64,000 nt of DNA from Nocardioidaceae bacterium (GTDB lineage Bacteria > Actinomycetota > Actinomycetes > Propionibacteriales > Nocardioidaceae). A program made the position numbers and the translations under genes. The notes under the pieces are model-generated. The model saw only the letters and a program-made list of their open reading frames with translations, was not told where the DNA came from and ran no database searches. This document shows positions 57,701 through 64,000 of this stretch, piece after piece. The DNA is taken from assembly GCA_018672315.1 (NCBI GenBank), contig CP076053.1:2157827-2221826 (forward strand). The letters run 5' to 3'. Numbering within the stretch: the stretch's first letter is position 1; each line of letters opens with the position of its first letter.

Positions 57701-59710
57701 GGTTCCGAGGGTTATGACCACAAGGCGATGGGCATCACCGCCAAGGGCGCCTGGGTCTCGGTGCAGCGTCACTTCCGCGAGATGGACGTCGACGTGCAGC
57801 GCGAGGAGTTCACCGTCATCGGCGTCGGCGACATGAGCGGCGACGTCTTCGGCAACGGCATGCTGCTGTCCGAGCACATCCGGCTCGTGGCCGCGTTCGA
57901 CCACCGCGACATCTTCGTGGACCCCGACCCGGACACGGCGGCGTCGTACGAGGAGCGCAAGCGGCTCTTCGAGGCCGACCGGTCCAGCTGGGCCGACTAC
58001 GACGAGTCGGTCATCAGCGAGGGCGGCGGCGTGCACTCGCGGCAGGCGAAGCGGATCGAGCTGACGCCTCAGGTGAGGACGGCCCTCGGCATCGACGACG
58101 ACGTCGCCGAGATGACACCCGCGGAGCTGATCCACGCCATCCTGCTCGCACCGGTCGACCTGCTGTGGAACGGCGGGATCGGCACCTACGTCAAGGCGTC
58201 CACCGAGTCCCACGCCGACGTCGGCGACAAGGCCAACGACCAGATCCGCGTCGACGGCGCCGACCTGCGCGTCAAGGTCGTGGGGGAGGGCGGCAACCTG
58301 GGCCTCACCCAGCTCGGCCGCGTGGAGTTCGCCCGCGCGGGTGGCCGCGTCAACACCGACTTCATCGACAACTCCGGCGGGGTGGACACCTCCGACCGGG
58401 AGGTCAACATCAAGATCCTCCTCGACCGGGTCGTCAAGGACGGCGACCTGACCCGCAAGCAGCGCAACCGGCTGCTGGAGTCGATGACCGACGAGGTCGC
58501 GATGCTCGTGCTGGCCGACAACTACGAGCAGAACACCGCGCTCGCCAACGCCGTGCTCGCCTCCCCCTCGCTGCTGCACGTCCAGGAGGACTGGATCCGC
58601 ACCCTCGAGGCCGACGACCTGCTCGACCGGGAGCTGGAGTTCCTGCCCAGCCGCAAGGAGATGCGTACGCGGCAGGCGAACGGCGAGGGGCTGACCACGC
58701 CGGAGCTGTGCGTGCTGCTCGCCTACACCAAGATCGCGGTGCTCGACGCGTTGCTGGACTCCGAGCTGCCGGACGAGGAGTTCTTCTCCCACCAGCTCGA
58801 GGAGTACTTCCCGACCGCGATGCGGGAGAAGTTCGCCGACCGCTTCGACGACCACCCGCTGCGGAGGATGCTCGTGGCGACGATGGTGACGAACAACTTC
58901 GTCAACCACGCCGGCATCACCTACTACCACCGGTTGCGCACCGAGACCGGGTCCGCGGGTGTCGACATCGTGCGCGCCCACCTGGTCGCGCGGCAGGTCT
59001 TCGGCACGCCCGAGCTGGTGCAACGCGTCAGCCACCTCGACAACGAGGTGCCCGCCGAGATCCAGAACGAGCTGCGCGGCGAGGTGAGGCAGCTGCTGGA
59101 GATCTCCTCGCGCTGGCTGCTGACCAACCGGCGCACCCCGCTCGACGGGAGTGAGGTCGCCGACCGCTTCACGACCCCGGTCCGGGAGCTGCTGGAGCAG
59201 CTCACCGACCTGTTCGGGGAGACCGAGCAGGCTGCGTACGAGGAGAAGCTCGCCCGCTACGACGAGGGCGGTGTGCCCGAGGACCTCGCTCGGGCGGTGG
59301 CGCTGCTGGAGCCCTCCAGCGCCCTGCTGGGGATCGTCGAGACCGCGCTGCGCGACGACGCCGACCAGGTCGACGCCGCCCGCGTGCACTTCACGCTCAG
59401 CGAGTGCCTGGGCCTCACCAGGGTGATCGAGAAGGCCGAGCAGCTGCCCACCGACGACCGGTGGGAGACGATGGCGCGCTCCGCGCTCTTCGACGACCTC
59501 GACGACGTCGCCGCGGAGCTGACCGCCCAGGTGCTGGCCGCGACCGAGCCGGGCGAGGAGCCCGCGAAGCGGGTGCAGAGCTGGTCGGAGGAGACCGGCG
59601 ACGGCGTCGAGCGCACCGTGGAGCTGCTCACCGCGGTCAGCGACGACGACGAGGTGGACCTGGCACGCATGTCGGTGGCCGTGCGGGCGCTGCGGTCGCT
59701 GCTCTCGTGA
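54788..59710 (+). CDS. gdh: Large NAD-specific glutamate dehydrogenase
   Basis: 1640 residues from the GTG at 54788, chosen for GAGGAGAGGAT just upstream; the frame is open from 54605. Length fits the 180-kDa class (Rv2476c, 1624). N-terminal ACT-like regulatory half: VLEVVTDDMPFLVDSVTMAV, TFLGFRCYDLV, VKRVDEDGRVVGEWRFLGLY. The catalytic part follows: RFGATARGGLRWSDRRDDFR, GLVKAQMVKNAVIVPTGAKG, KAMGITAKGAWVSVQRHF, VIGVGDMSGDVFGNGMLLSE, WNGGIGTYVKA. It deaminates glutamate to 2-oxoglutarate, linking pruA to the TCA cycle. Mycobacterial homologues are controlled by kinase PknG and the FHA protein GarA; neither gene is in this window. Confidence 0.95.
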   Translation: MSPSQHARMQETLDKAAAEAAESSSGLGVDGGVDPEALVRAYFRQAPPEDVLDRTPRDCFGAAFSHAGLAQTRRPGTPAVRVLTPTESSEGWSASGHSVLEVVTDDMPFLVDSVTMAVSNLGTEIHTVLHPQVLVRRDEHGGLLEVLGEDSDRSGDTGAEGVLREAWMHVEVDRESDAADLRALEESVTKSLADNRAAVEDWRAMQDRVGEIVEQLEARREDGVVDHLDDDLDESIALLQWLADDHFTFLGFRCYDLVELEAEDLPDDAEDQGSTRALCPQLETGLGILRAAEGQEPTPSRLPAEVADQAVEPTVLVLAKANSKATVHRPAHLDYVGVKRVDEDGRVVGEWRFLGLYSSTVYTETITRIPVVRRKVEQIFEIADVDRVSHTGKALMDVLENYPREELLTTPVDELAPTATAVMRNRERRQVRLFIRSDRYARYLSCLVYLPRDRYTTAVREKVTAILKEQLRGESVEYTARVNESFLARLHIVVRPPRDEGLPTYDHEDLERRLKEVARSWRDDFLTALDDEFGEERGAELAKKYAPAVPDSYEDHYVARTAAVDVGRLEALEGEEDLSLRLFERVDSRPGEIRLKLYRRGTPLTLSNVLPVLTDLGAEVVDEHPFPFEGLGVPTHVYDFGLRTPEPVPSGERDRIAEALLAVWEGRAESDSYNTLVLAAGLDWREVVVLRAYGKYLQQAGTPFSQDYVAETLASAPRITSGLVGLFEARFDPDFDGDREAAQSDIRAEIESDLEAVASLDHDRIFRSFLTMLEATLRTNHYQAAGPRDGGTGSAEHHDYLSLKLDPGAIPDLPQPRPAYEIFVCSPQVEGVHLRFGATARGGLRWSDRRDDFRTEVLGLVKAQMVKNAVIVPTGAKGGFFAKQLPDPAEDREAFQAEGRAAYATFISGLLDLTDNLVDGEVVPPARVVRHDDDDTYMVVAADKGTATFSDLANSISADYDFWLGDAFASGGSEGYDHKAMGITAKGAWVSVQRHFREMDVDVQREEFTVIGVGDMSGDVFGNGMLLSEHIRLVAAFDHRDIFVDPDPDTAASYEERKRLFEADRSSWADYDESVISEGGGVHSRQAKRIELTPQVRTALGIDDDVAEMTPAELIHAILLAPVDLLWNGGIGTYVKASTESHADVGDKANDQIRVDGADLRVKVVGEGGNLGLTQLGRVEFARAGGRVNTDFIDNSGGVDTSDREVNIKILLDRVVKDGDLTRKQRNRLLESMTDEVAMLVLADNYEQNTALANAVLASPSLLHVQEDWIRTLEADDLLDRELEFLPSRKEMRTRQANGEGLTTPELCVLLAYTKIAVLDALLDSELPDEEFFSHQLEEYFPTAMREKFADRFDDHPLRRMLVATMVTNNFVNHAGITYYHRLRTETGSAGVDIVRAHLVARQVFGTPELVQRVSHLDNEVPAEIQNELRGEVRQLLEISSRWLLTNRRTPLDGSEVADRFTTPVRELLEQLTDLFGETEQAAYEEKLARYDEGGVPEDLARAVALLEPSSALLGIVETALRDDADQVDAARVHFTLSECLGLTRVIEKAEQLPTDDRWETMARSALFDDLDDVAAELTAQVLAATEPGEEPAKRVQSWSEETGDGVERTVELLTAVSDDDEVDLARMSVAVRALRSLLS

Positions 59711-59755
59711 CCGACCGGCGGGCCGCGTACGCGGGATCGTCGTTACGGTGAGCGG

Positions 59756-61045
59756 GTGAGCACCGCACCGCTGTCCGACCTGGAACGTCGGGTCCTCGAC
59801 CACCTGGACCCCGACCGGCTGATCGACGACCTCACGGGGCTCGTCCGGCGTCCCTCGGTCTCCGGCACCCGCGCCGAGGTCGAGGTGCAGGACGACATGG
59901 CCGGCCTGCTCGCCGAGGCGGGCGCTCGCGTCGACGCCTGGGACATCGACCTGCCGCAGATCACCTCCGACCCGTGGTTCCCCGGCGCCGAGGTCGAGCG
60001 CGAGGCCGCCAAGGGCGTCGTCGGGGTCGTGGGCGGAGCCCCGGACGACGCCCCCGCCCTCGCGCTGAACGGTCACGTCGACGTGGTCCCCGTCGGCGAC
60101 CCCGAGGCCTGGCTGGGGCAGGACCCGTTCTCCGGTGAGGTCTTCGACGGCGCCGTCCACGGTCGCGGCACCGCCGACATGAAGGCCGGGGTGGCCGCCA
60201 ACGTCGCGGTGGTCCGTACGCTCGCCGCCGCCGGCATCCGGCTGGAGCGGCCGTTGGCGGTGCACTCGGTGATCGGCGAGGAGGACGGCGGTCTCGGCAC
60301 CTTCGCGACCCTGCGGCGCGGTCACCGTGCCGACACCTGCGTCATCACCGAGCCGACGCGCGGCCGACTGATCATCGCCAACGCGGGGGCGCTGACCTTC
60401 CGCATCGAGGTCGTGGGTGCTTCCGCGCACGGGTCGCTCCGGAAGCAGGGCGTCAGCGCGATCGAGGCGTTCTGGCCGATCTTCGACCGTCTGCGCGACC
60501 TCGAGACCGAGCGCAACCTCGACCGCGACCCGCTCTTCGAGGACCGCGACCTGCCCTACTCCATCTCCATCGGCACGATCAACGCCGGTGACTGGTCCAG
60601 CTCGGTGCCCGACAGGCTGGTGGCCGAGGGACGCTACGGCGTCCGCCTCGACGAGGACCCTCGCATCGCACGCACCGCCTTCGAGGACGCCGTGAACGAG
60701 GTCAGCATCAAGCACGACTGGCTGCGCGAGCACCGGCCCGTCGTGACGTGGCCCGGTGGGCAGTTCGCCTCGGGCCGGCTCTCGATCGAGCACCCGCTGG
60801 TCGAGGAGACCCGGGCGGCGGTCGTCGACGCCGGTCTCGCGGCACCCTCGCGGGTCGCGGAGGTGTACGGCTCCGACCTGCGCCTGTACGCCGGCATCGG
60901 CGGTGTGCCGACGCTGCACTACGGCCCCGGCGACCTCAACCAGGCGCACGCACCCGGCGAGCACGTGGCGGTCGAGGAGACCGTCGCCGTCGCCCGGGCG
61001 CTGACCGTGCTGGCGCTGCGTCGGTGCGGCGTGGTGGAGGCGTGA
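59756..61045 (+). CDS. M20 family metallopeptidase/deacylase
   Basis: 429 residues from a GTG. Metal ligands by motif: LNGHVDVVP (His), GRGTADMKAG (bridging Asp), GEEDGG (Glu pair), VITEPT and the last His in LNQAHAPGEHV. The dimerisation/lid domain lies at about 180-300. It resembles ArgE/DapE-type N-acyl-amino acid deacylases; the substrate cannot be set. It overlaps the SDR gene by four bases (GTGA), so both are co-translated. Confidence 0.9.
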   Translation: MSTAPLSDLERRVLDHLDPDRLIDDLTGLVRRPSVSGTRAEVEVQDDMAGLLAEAGARVDAWDIDLPQITSDPWFPGAEVEREAAKGVVGVVGGAPDDAPALALNGHVDVVPVGDPEAWLGQDPFSGEVFDGAVHGRGTADMKAGVAANVAVVRTLAAAGIRLERPLAVHSVIGEEDGGLGTFATLRRGHRADTCVITEPTRGRLIIANAGALTFRIEVVGASAHGSLRKQGVSAIEAFWPIFDRLRDLETERNLDRDPLFEDRDLPYSISIGTINAGDWSSSVPDRLVAEGRYGVRLDEDPRIARTAFEDAVNEVSIKHDWLREHRPVVTWPGGQFASGRLSIEHPLVEETRAAVVDAGLAAPSRVAEVYGSDLRLYAGIGGVPTLHYGPGDLNQAHAPGEHVAVEETVAVARALTVLALRRCGVVEA

Positions 61046-61911
61046 ACCCGCTCGGCTGGGCGCTGCGCTCGATCCCGCTGGGACCGCTGCAGCCACTCAA
61101 GAACGTCGCCGGATCGCCGGTCGAGGGACAGCGGATCCTGGTCACCGGCGCCTCCTCGGGAGTCGGTGAGGCCACCGCCAGGCAGCTCGCCGCGAAGGGC
61201 GCGGAGGTCTGGCTGGTCGCGCGCCGCCTCGAGGAGCTCCAGCGGGTGGCGACCGAGATCGAGGCGGCCGGGGGATCCGCCCGTGTCTCGACGTGCGACC
61301 TCTCCGACCTCGAGCAGGTCGACGCGCTCGTCGCGGAGGTGCTCGAGGCCGGCGGGGTCGACGTGCTGGTCAACAACGCGGGCAAGTCCATCCGACGGTC
61401 GCTGGAGCTCAGCTTCGACCGGTTCCACGACTTCGAGCGCATGATGGCGATCAACTACTTCGGCCCCGTACGCCTCACCATGGGATTGCTGCCCTCAATG
61501 ATCGAGCGTGGCGACGGGCACGTCGTCAACGTGCTCACCTGGGGCGTCCAGGGGCTGGCGCCGAAGTTCGCGGCGTACACCGCGGCGAAGGCGGCGCTCG
61601 ACGCGTTCGGTCGCATCGCCTCGCGCGAGCTGCGCCACCAGGGCGTGACGGTGACGAACGTACGCCTGGACCTGGTGCGCACACCGATGATCGCCCCGAC
61701 CGACGCCTTCGACAACCGGCCGGCCCGCTCACCGGAGGGCGCGGCGCGGATGCTGGTCCGCGCCTGCGAGGACCGCCCACCGGAGGTCAACACCCTGCTC
61801 GGCACGCTGGGCGCGATCTCGGGGATGGTCGCGCCCCGGGTCTCGGACCTGTCCTGGAACGCCGTGGACCGGCAGCTGCCCGACTCCAAGGCCGCCCGCG
61901 GCGACCGCTGA
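61042..61911 (+). CDS. Short-chain dehydrogenase/reductase
   Basis: 289 residues from the GTG overlapping the previous stop. The N-terminus is preceded by about 25 residues with a hydrophobic patch. Cofactor motif ILVTGASSGVGEATA, Arg for NADP in VARRLEELQ, then CDLSDL, VLVNNAGKSIRRSLE and the active-site YTAAKAALDAF. The catalytic Ser, 13 residues before the Tyr, is Thr (VNVLTWGVQ). It looks like SDRs acting on lipid or acyl substrates. The gene ends 16 bp before the convergent ku gene. Confidence 0.88.
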   Translation: MNPLGWALRSIPLGPLQPLKNVAGSPVEGQRILVTGASSGVGEATARQLAAKGAEVWLVARRLEELQRVATEIEAAGGSARVSTCDLSDLEQVDALVAEVLEAGGVDVLVNNAGKSIRRSLELSFDRFHDFERMMAINYFGPVRLTMGLLPSMIERGDGHVVNVLTWGVQGLAPKFAAYTAAKAALDAFGRIASRELRHQGVTVTNVRLDLVRTPMIAPTDAFDNRPARSPEGAARMLVRACEDRPPEVNTLLGTLGAISGMVAPRVSDLSWNAVDRQLPDSKAARGDR

Positions 61912-61926
61912 GAGGGCAGGAGGGGG

Positions 61927-62718
61927 TCAGGAGGCCTCGCCGCGCGACGCCTTCGCGTCGTCCACCGAGCGCTGCAGCGCGGCGAGCAGGTCGACGACCT
62001 CCCCGCCCTCCTTCTCGGTCGGGGTGGCCACGTCGGTGACCTCGCCGCCCTCGAGCTTGGCCTGCACCAGCGCCTCGAGAGCCTCCTCGTAGTCGTCGGT
62101 GTACTCCGAGGCGTCGAAGTCCCCGGCCAACGTCTCGACCAGGAGCGAGGCCATCTTCTTCTCCTGGTCCTTCGCCTCCTCGGCCGGCTCGACGTCGAAG
62201 TCGGGCTGCCGGACCTCGTCGGGCCACAGCATCGTCTGGAGCACGATCACCCCGTCGCGCACGCGGAGCACCGCCAGCGTCATGCGCTGCCGCAGCGACA
62301 CCGTCACCAGTGCCACCCGGTCGGTGTCGACGAGCGCCTCGCGCAGCAGCGCGTACGCCTTCGTGCCGGCCTTGTCGGGCTCGAGGTAGTAGGACTTCTC
62401 GAACCACAGCGGATCGACCTGGTCGCTCGGCACGAACTTCTCCACCGAGATCTCCCGACTGGAGCTGACCGGCAGCTCGGCGAGGTCCTCGTCGGTCAGG
62501 ATCACCATCTTGCCGTCGTCGGTCTCGTAGCCCTTGGCGATGTCGGCGTACGCCACCTCCTCGCCGTCCACCTCGCACACCCGCTTGTAGCGCACCCGGC
62601 CGCCGTCCTCGGCGTGCACCTGGCGGAACGTCACGTCGTGGCTCGACGTCGCGGCGTACAGCTTCACGGGCACCGAGACCAGCCCGAAGGAGATCGCACC
62701 CTTCCAGATCGCCCGCAC
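61927..62718 (-). CDS. ku: Ku DNA end-binding protein (NHEJ)
   Basis: 263 residues from the GTG at 62718 with GGGAGGGGCC upstream. The bacterial Ku core is plain: AIWKGAISFGLVSVPVKLYA, the HAEDGGRVRYKRVCEVDGEE linker, GYETDDGKMVILTDEDLAEL, and SYYLEPDKAGTKAYALLREA. It forms a homodimeric ring on double-strand ends and recruits LigD. The C-terminus is short and acidic, without the long lysine-rich tail of mycobacterial Ku. It is divergent from the ligD genes. Confidence 0.96.
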   Translation of the reverse strand: MRAIWKGAISFGLVSVPVKLYAATSSHDVTFRQVHAEDGGRVRYKRVCEVDGEEVAYADIAKGYETDDGKMVILTDEDLAELPVSSSREISVEKFVPSDQVDPLWFEKSYYLEPDKAGTKAYALLREALVDTDRVALVTVSLRQRMTLAVLRVRDGVIVLQTMLWPDEVRQPDFDVEPAEEAKDQEKKMASLLVETLAGDFDASEYTDDYEEALEALVQAKLEGGEVTDVATPTEKEGGEVVDLLAALQRSVDDAKASRGEAS

Positions 62719-62801
62719 CGTGTGGCCCCTCCCTGTCGCTCGCCGCCGCCGTGGACGGCCGAGGCCGTGCACGTCACGGCTCCTGAGGACAGGATGTACC
62801 C

Positions 62802-63764
62802 GTGCGACCGATGCTTGCCACCTCCGGCACCCGCGTACCCACCGACCCGGGGTGGGCGCACGAGGTGAAGTGGGACGGCATGCGTGCCCTGGTCGACGTC
62901 TCCGGCGCCCGCGAGCGGCGTACGCCCCGCCTCACGACCCGCACCGAGCGCGACGTCACCGTGGCGTTCCCCGAGCTCGGGGTCGTCGACGGGGCCCTCG
63001 CCGGCCGCGACCTTTTGCTCGACGGCGAGGTCGTCGCGATGGTCGAGGGCCGACCGTCGTTCGCCGGTCTGGCCGACCGCTTCCACGTCACCGACGCGCG
63101 CCGGGCGGCGAGGCTCGCGGCGGCCGCCCCGACGACGTACCTCGCCTTCGACCTGCTGCGTCTCGACGGCGAGGACCTGATCGGACGGCCCTGGGCCGAG
63201 CGTCGCCGCATGCTCGACGACATCGCCGCCACCGCGCTCGACGACGGCGGCTGGCCGCGACTCTCGGTGCCCCCGGTCTACGACGACGGCGAGGTGCTCC
63301 ACACCGCCACCGCCGCGCAGGGCCTCGAGGGCGTGGTGAGCAAGCGGGTCACCTCGCCCTACCGTCCCGGTCGCCGCAGCGAGGAGTGGCTGAAGTTCCC
63401 GCACCGGCCGACCCGTTCGTACGTCGTCGGCGGCTGGCGGCCCGAGAAGGACGGCCGCGGGCTCGGCGCGGTGCTCGTCGGTGAGCCCTCGACCGCGGGA
63501 CTGGTCTACCGCGGCCGGGTCGGGTCCGGCCTCGCCGGGGCCGCCGGACGGCGTCTGCTCGACCTGCTGCTCCCGTTGACCACCCACGAGGTGCCCTTCG
63601 CGACCGAGGTGCCGCCGACCGACGGCGACGTCGCGACGTGGGTACGCCCCGAGGTCGTCGTCGACATCGCCTCCCTGGGTCTCACCGGCGGCGGGCGGCT
63701 GCGGCAGCCCTCGCACCAACGCGTACGCCCCGACCTCACCCCCGACGACGTCATGGGCGCCTGA
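62802..63764 (+). CDS. ligD: ATP-dependent DNA ligase, LigD-type ligase domain
   Basis: 320 residues from a GTG. The adenylation motif I is EVKWDGMRAL with nucleophile Lys23. Then LLLDGEVVAM (motif III-like), TYLAFDLLRLDGEDLIGRPW (motif IIIa), GLEGVVSKRVTSPYRPGRRS (motif IV) and SEEWLKFPHRPTRSYVVGGW (motif V), followed by an OB-fold. Unlike M. tuberculosis LigD, where polymerase, nuclease and ligase are one chain, the ligase stands alone here. The polymerase gene starts 2 bp later. Works with Ku in end joining. Confidence 0.93.
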   Translation: MRPMLATSGTRVPTDPGWAHEVKWDGMRALVDVSGARERRTPRLTTRTERDVTVAFPELGVVDGALAGRDLLLDGEVVAMVEGRPSFAGLADRFHVTDARRAARLAAAAPTTYLAFDLLRLDGEDLIGRPWAERRRMLDDIAATALDDGGWPRLSVPPVYDDGEVLHTATAAQGLEGVVSKRVTSPYRPGRRSEEWLKFPHRPTRSYVVGGWRPEKDGRGLGAVLVGEPSTAGLVYRGRVGSGLAGAAGRRLLDLLLPLTTHEVPFATEVPPTDGDVATWVRPEVVVDIASLGLTGGGRLRQPSHQRVRPDLTPDDVMGA

Positions 63765-63765
63765 C

Positions 63766-64000
63766 GTGGCTGCCCGCCACGAGCAGCGCGTCGCCGTCGA
63801 CGGCCGGACCCTCGTCATCAGCAACCTCGACAAGGTGCTGTACCCGCGCACGGGCACGACGAAGGGGGAGGTGCTGCACTACTACGCCCAGGTCGCGCCC
63901 GTGCTGCTGCCGCACCTGGCCGACCGGGCGGTGACGCGCATCCGCTGGCCCCACGGGGTCGCCGAGGGGTCGTTCTTCGAGAAGAACCTGCCGACCGGTG
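63766..64000 (+). CDS. ligD: LigD polymerase/primase domain protein (partial, runs off window)
   Basis: GTG start 2 bp after the ligase stop; only the first 78 residues are in the window. RTLVISNLDKVLYPRTGTTK, GEVLHYYAQVAPVLLPHLAD and VTRIRWPHGVAEGSFFEKNL are the typical opening of the archaeo-eukaryotic primase-like LigD polymerase domain, which fills gaps at broken ends. Whether a 3'-phosphoesterase domain follows cannot be seen. Confidence 0.92.
   Translation, partial: MAARHEQRVAVDGRTLVISNLDKVLYPRTGTTKGEVLHYYAQVAPVLLPHLADRAVTRIRWPHGVAEGSFFEKNLPTG

Noticed and set aside
54635-61096. Antisense open frame of 2153 codons covering the glutamate dehydrogenase and peptidase genes
   Set aside because: Long antisense frames are expected in DNA of this GC content. 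The translation is low-complexity (His/Val/Asp/Arg-rich) without family motifs, while the sense strand encodes clear enzymes.

Overview
This window reads as chromosomal DNA of a very GC-rich actinobacterium, most likely Nocardioides or a close relative (Nocardioidaceae). That placement is inferred from gene content (WhiB, MtrA-MtrB-LpqB, coenzyme F420 genes, TIGR03089, galactofuran genes, Ku/LigD), frequent GTG starts, 4-bp stop/start overlaps and many GTACGC-containing words. No 16S rRNA gene is present to confirm it.

Layout. 1-5 kb: end of an MFS transporter, a CrtI-like flavoprotein, tRNA-Gly(TCC), then a minus-strand group (LCP cell-wall ligase, crotonase, PH-domain-like membrane protein) with a 17-bp tandem repeat between the first two. 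5-7.3 kb: an IS1380-type insertion sequence with a CTCAG target duplication that has removed the start of an alpha/beta hydrolase gene. 7.3-19.4 kb: thioesterase, then a tightly coupled galactofuran wall-polymer cluster (multi-pass LCP protein, fused GlfT1-like/second GT2 enzyme, Glf, GlfT2, Wzm, Wzt) and a secreted amidase with FG-GAP repeats. A candidate MtrA box lies in front of the amidase.

19.4-43.7 kb resembles the M. tuberculosis Rv3268-Rv3240c neighbourhood: TIGR03089, mannose-1-phosphate guanylyltransferase, DUF3105, cofE, cofD, whiB2-like, DUF3499, phosphomannomutase, Trm112, SIS-like protein, ahcY, mtrA-mtrB-lpqB, comF-like, hpf, an orphan NarL-type regulator, YcaQ-like glycosylase, methyltransferase, Eis-like acetyltransferase, M23 peptidase and secA. 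43.9-50.3 kb: Rv3235-like protein, LysM protein, a protein with two Sm-like repeats, an HTH protein, an SAF/CpaE-like pair and a membrane protein/cupredoxin-like lipoprotein pair. 50.4-62 kb is metabolic: a WS/DGAT-like acyltransferase with an altered active site, pruA next to the large NAD-glutamate dehydrogenase, an M20 peptidase and an SDR. 62-64 kb: Ku divergent from split LigD ligase and polymerase genes.

How the parts fit: much of the window serves the cell envelope (mannose activation, galactan synthesis and export, LCP attachment, amidase and M23 hydrolases, SecA, and MtrAB-LpqB as the likely regulator). Other themes are F420 synthesis, methyl-cycle recycling, proline/glutamate catabolism and end-joining repair. 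The least explained signals are the 17-bp repeats placed just after stop codons, the large palindromic intergenic elements, the MtrA-like box, and enzymes with substituted catalytic residues. No CRISPR array, prophage or obvious defence island is visible, and no intergenic stretch longer than 300 bases lacks a described feature.
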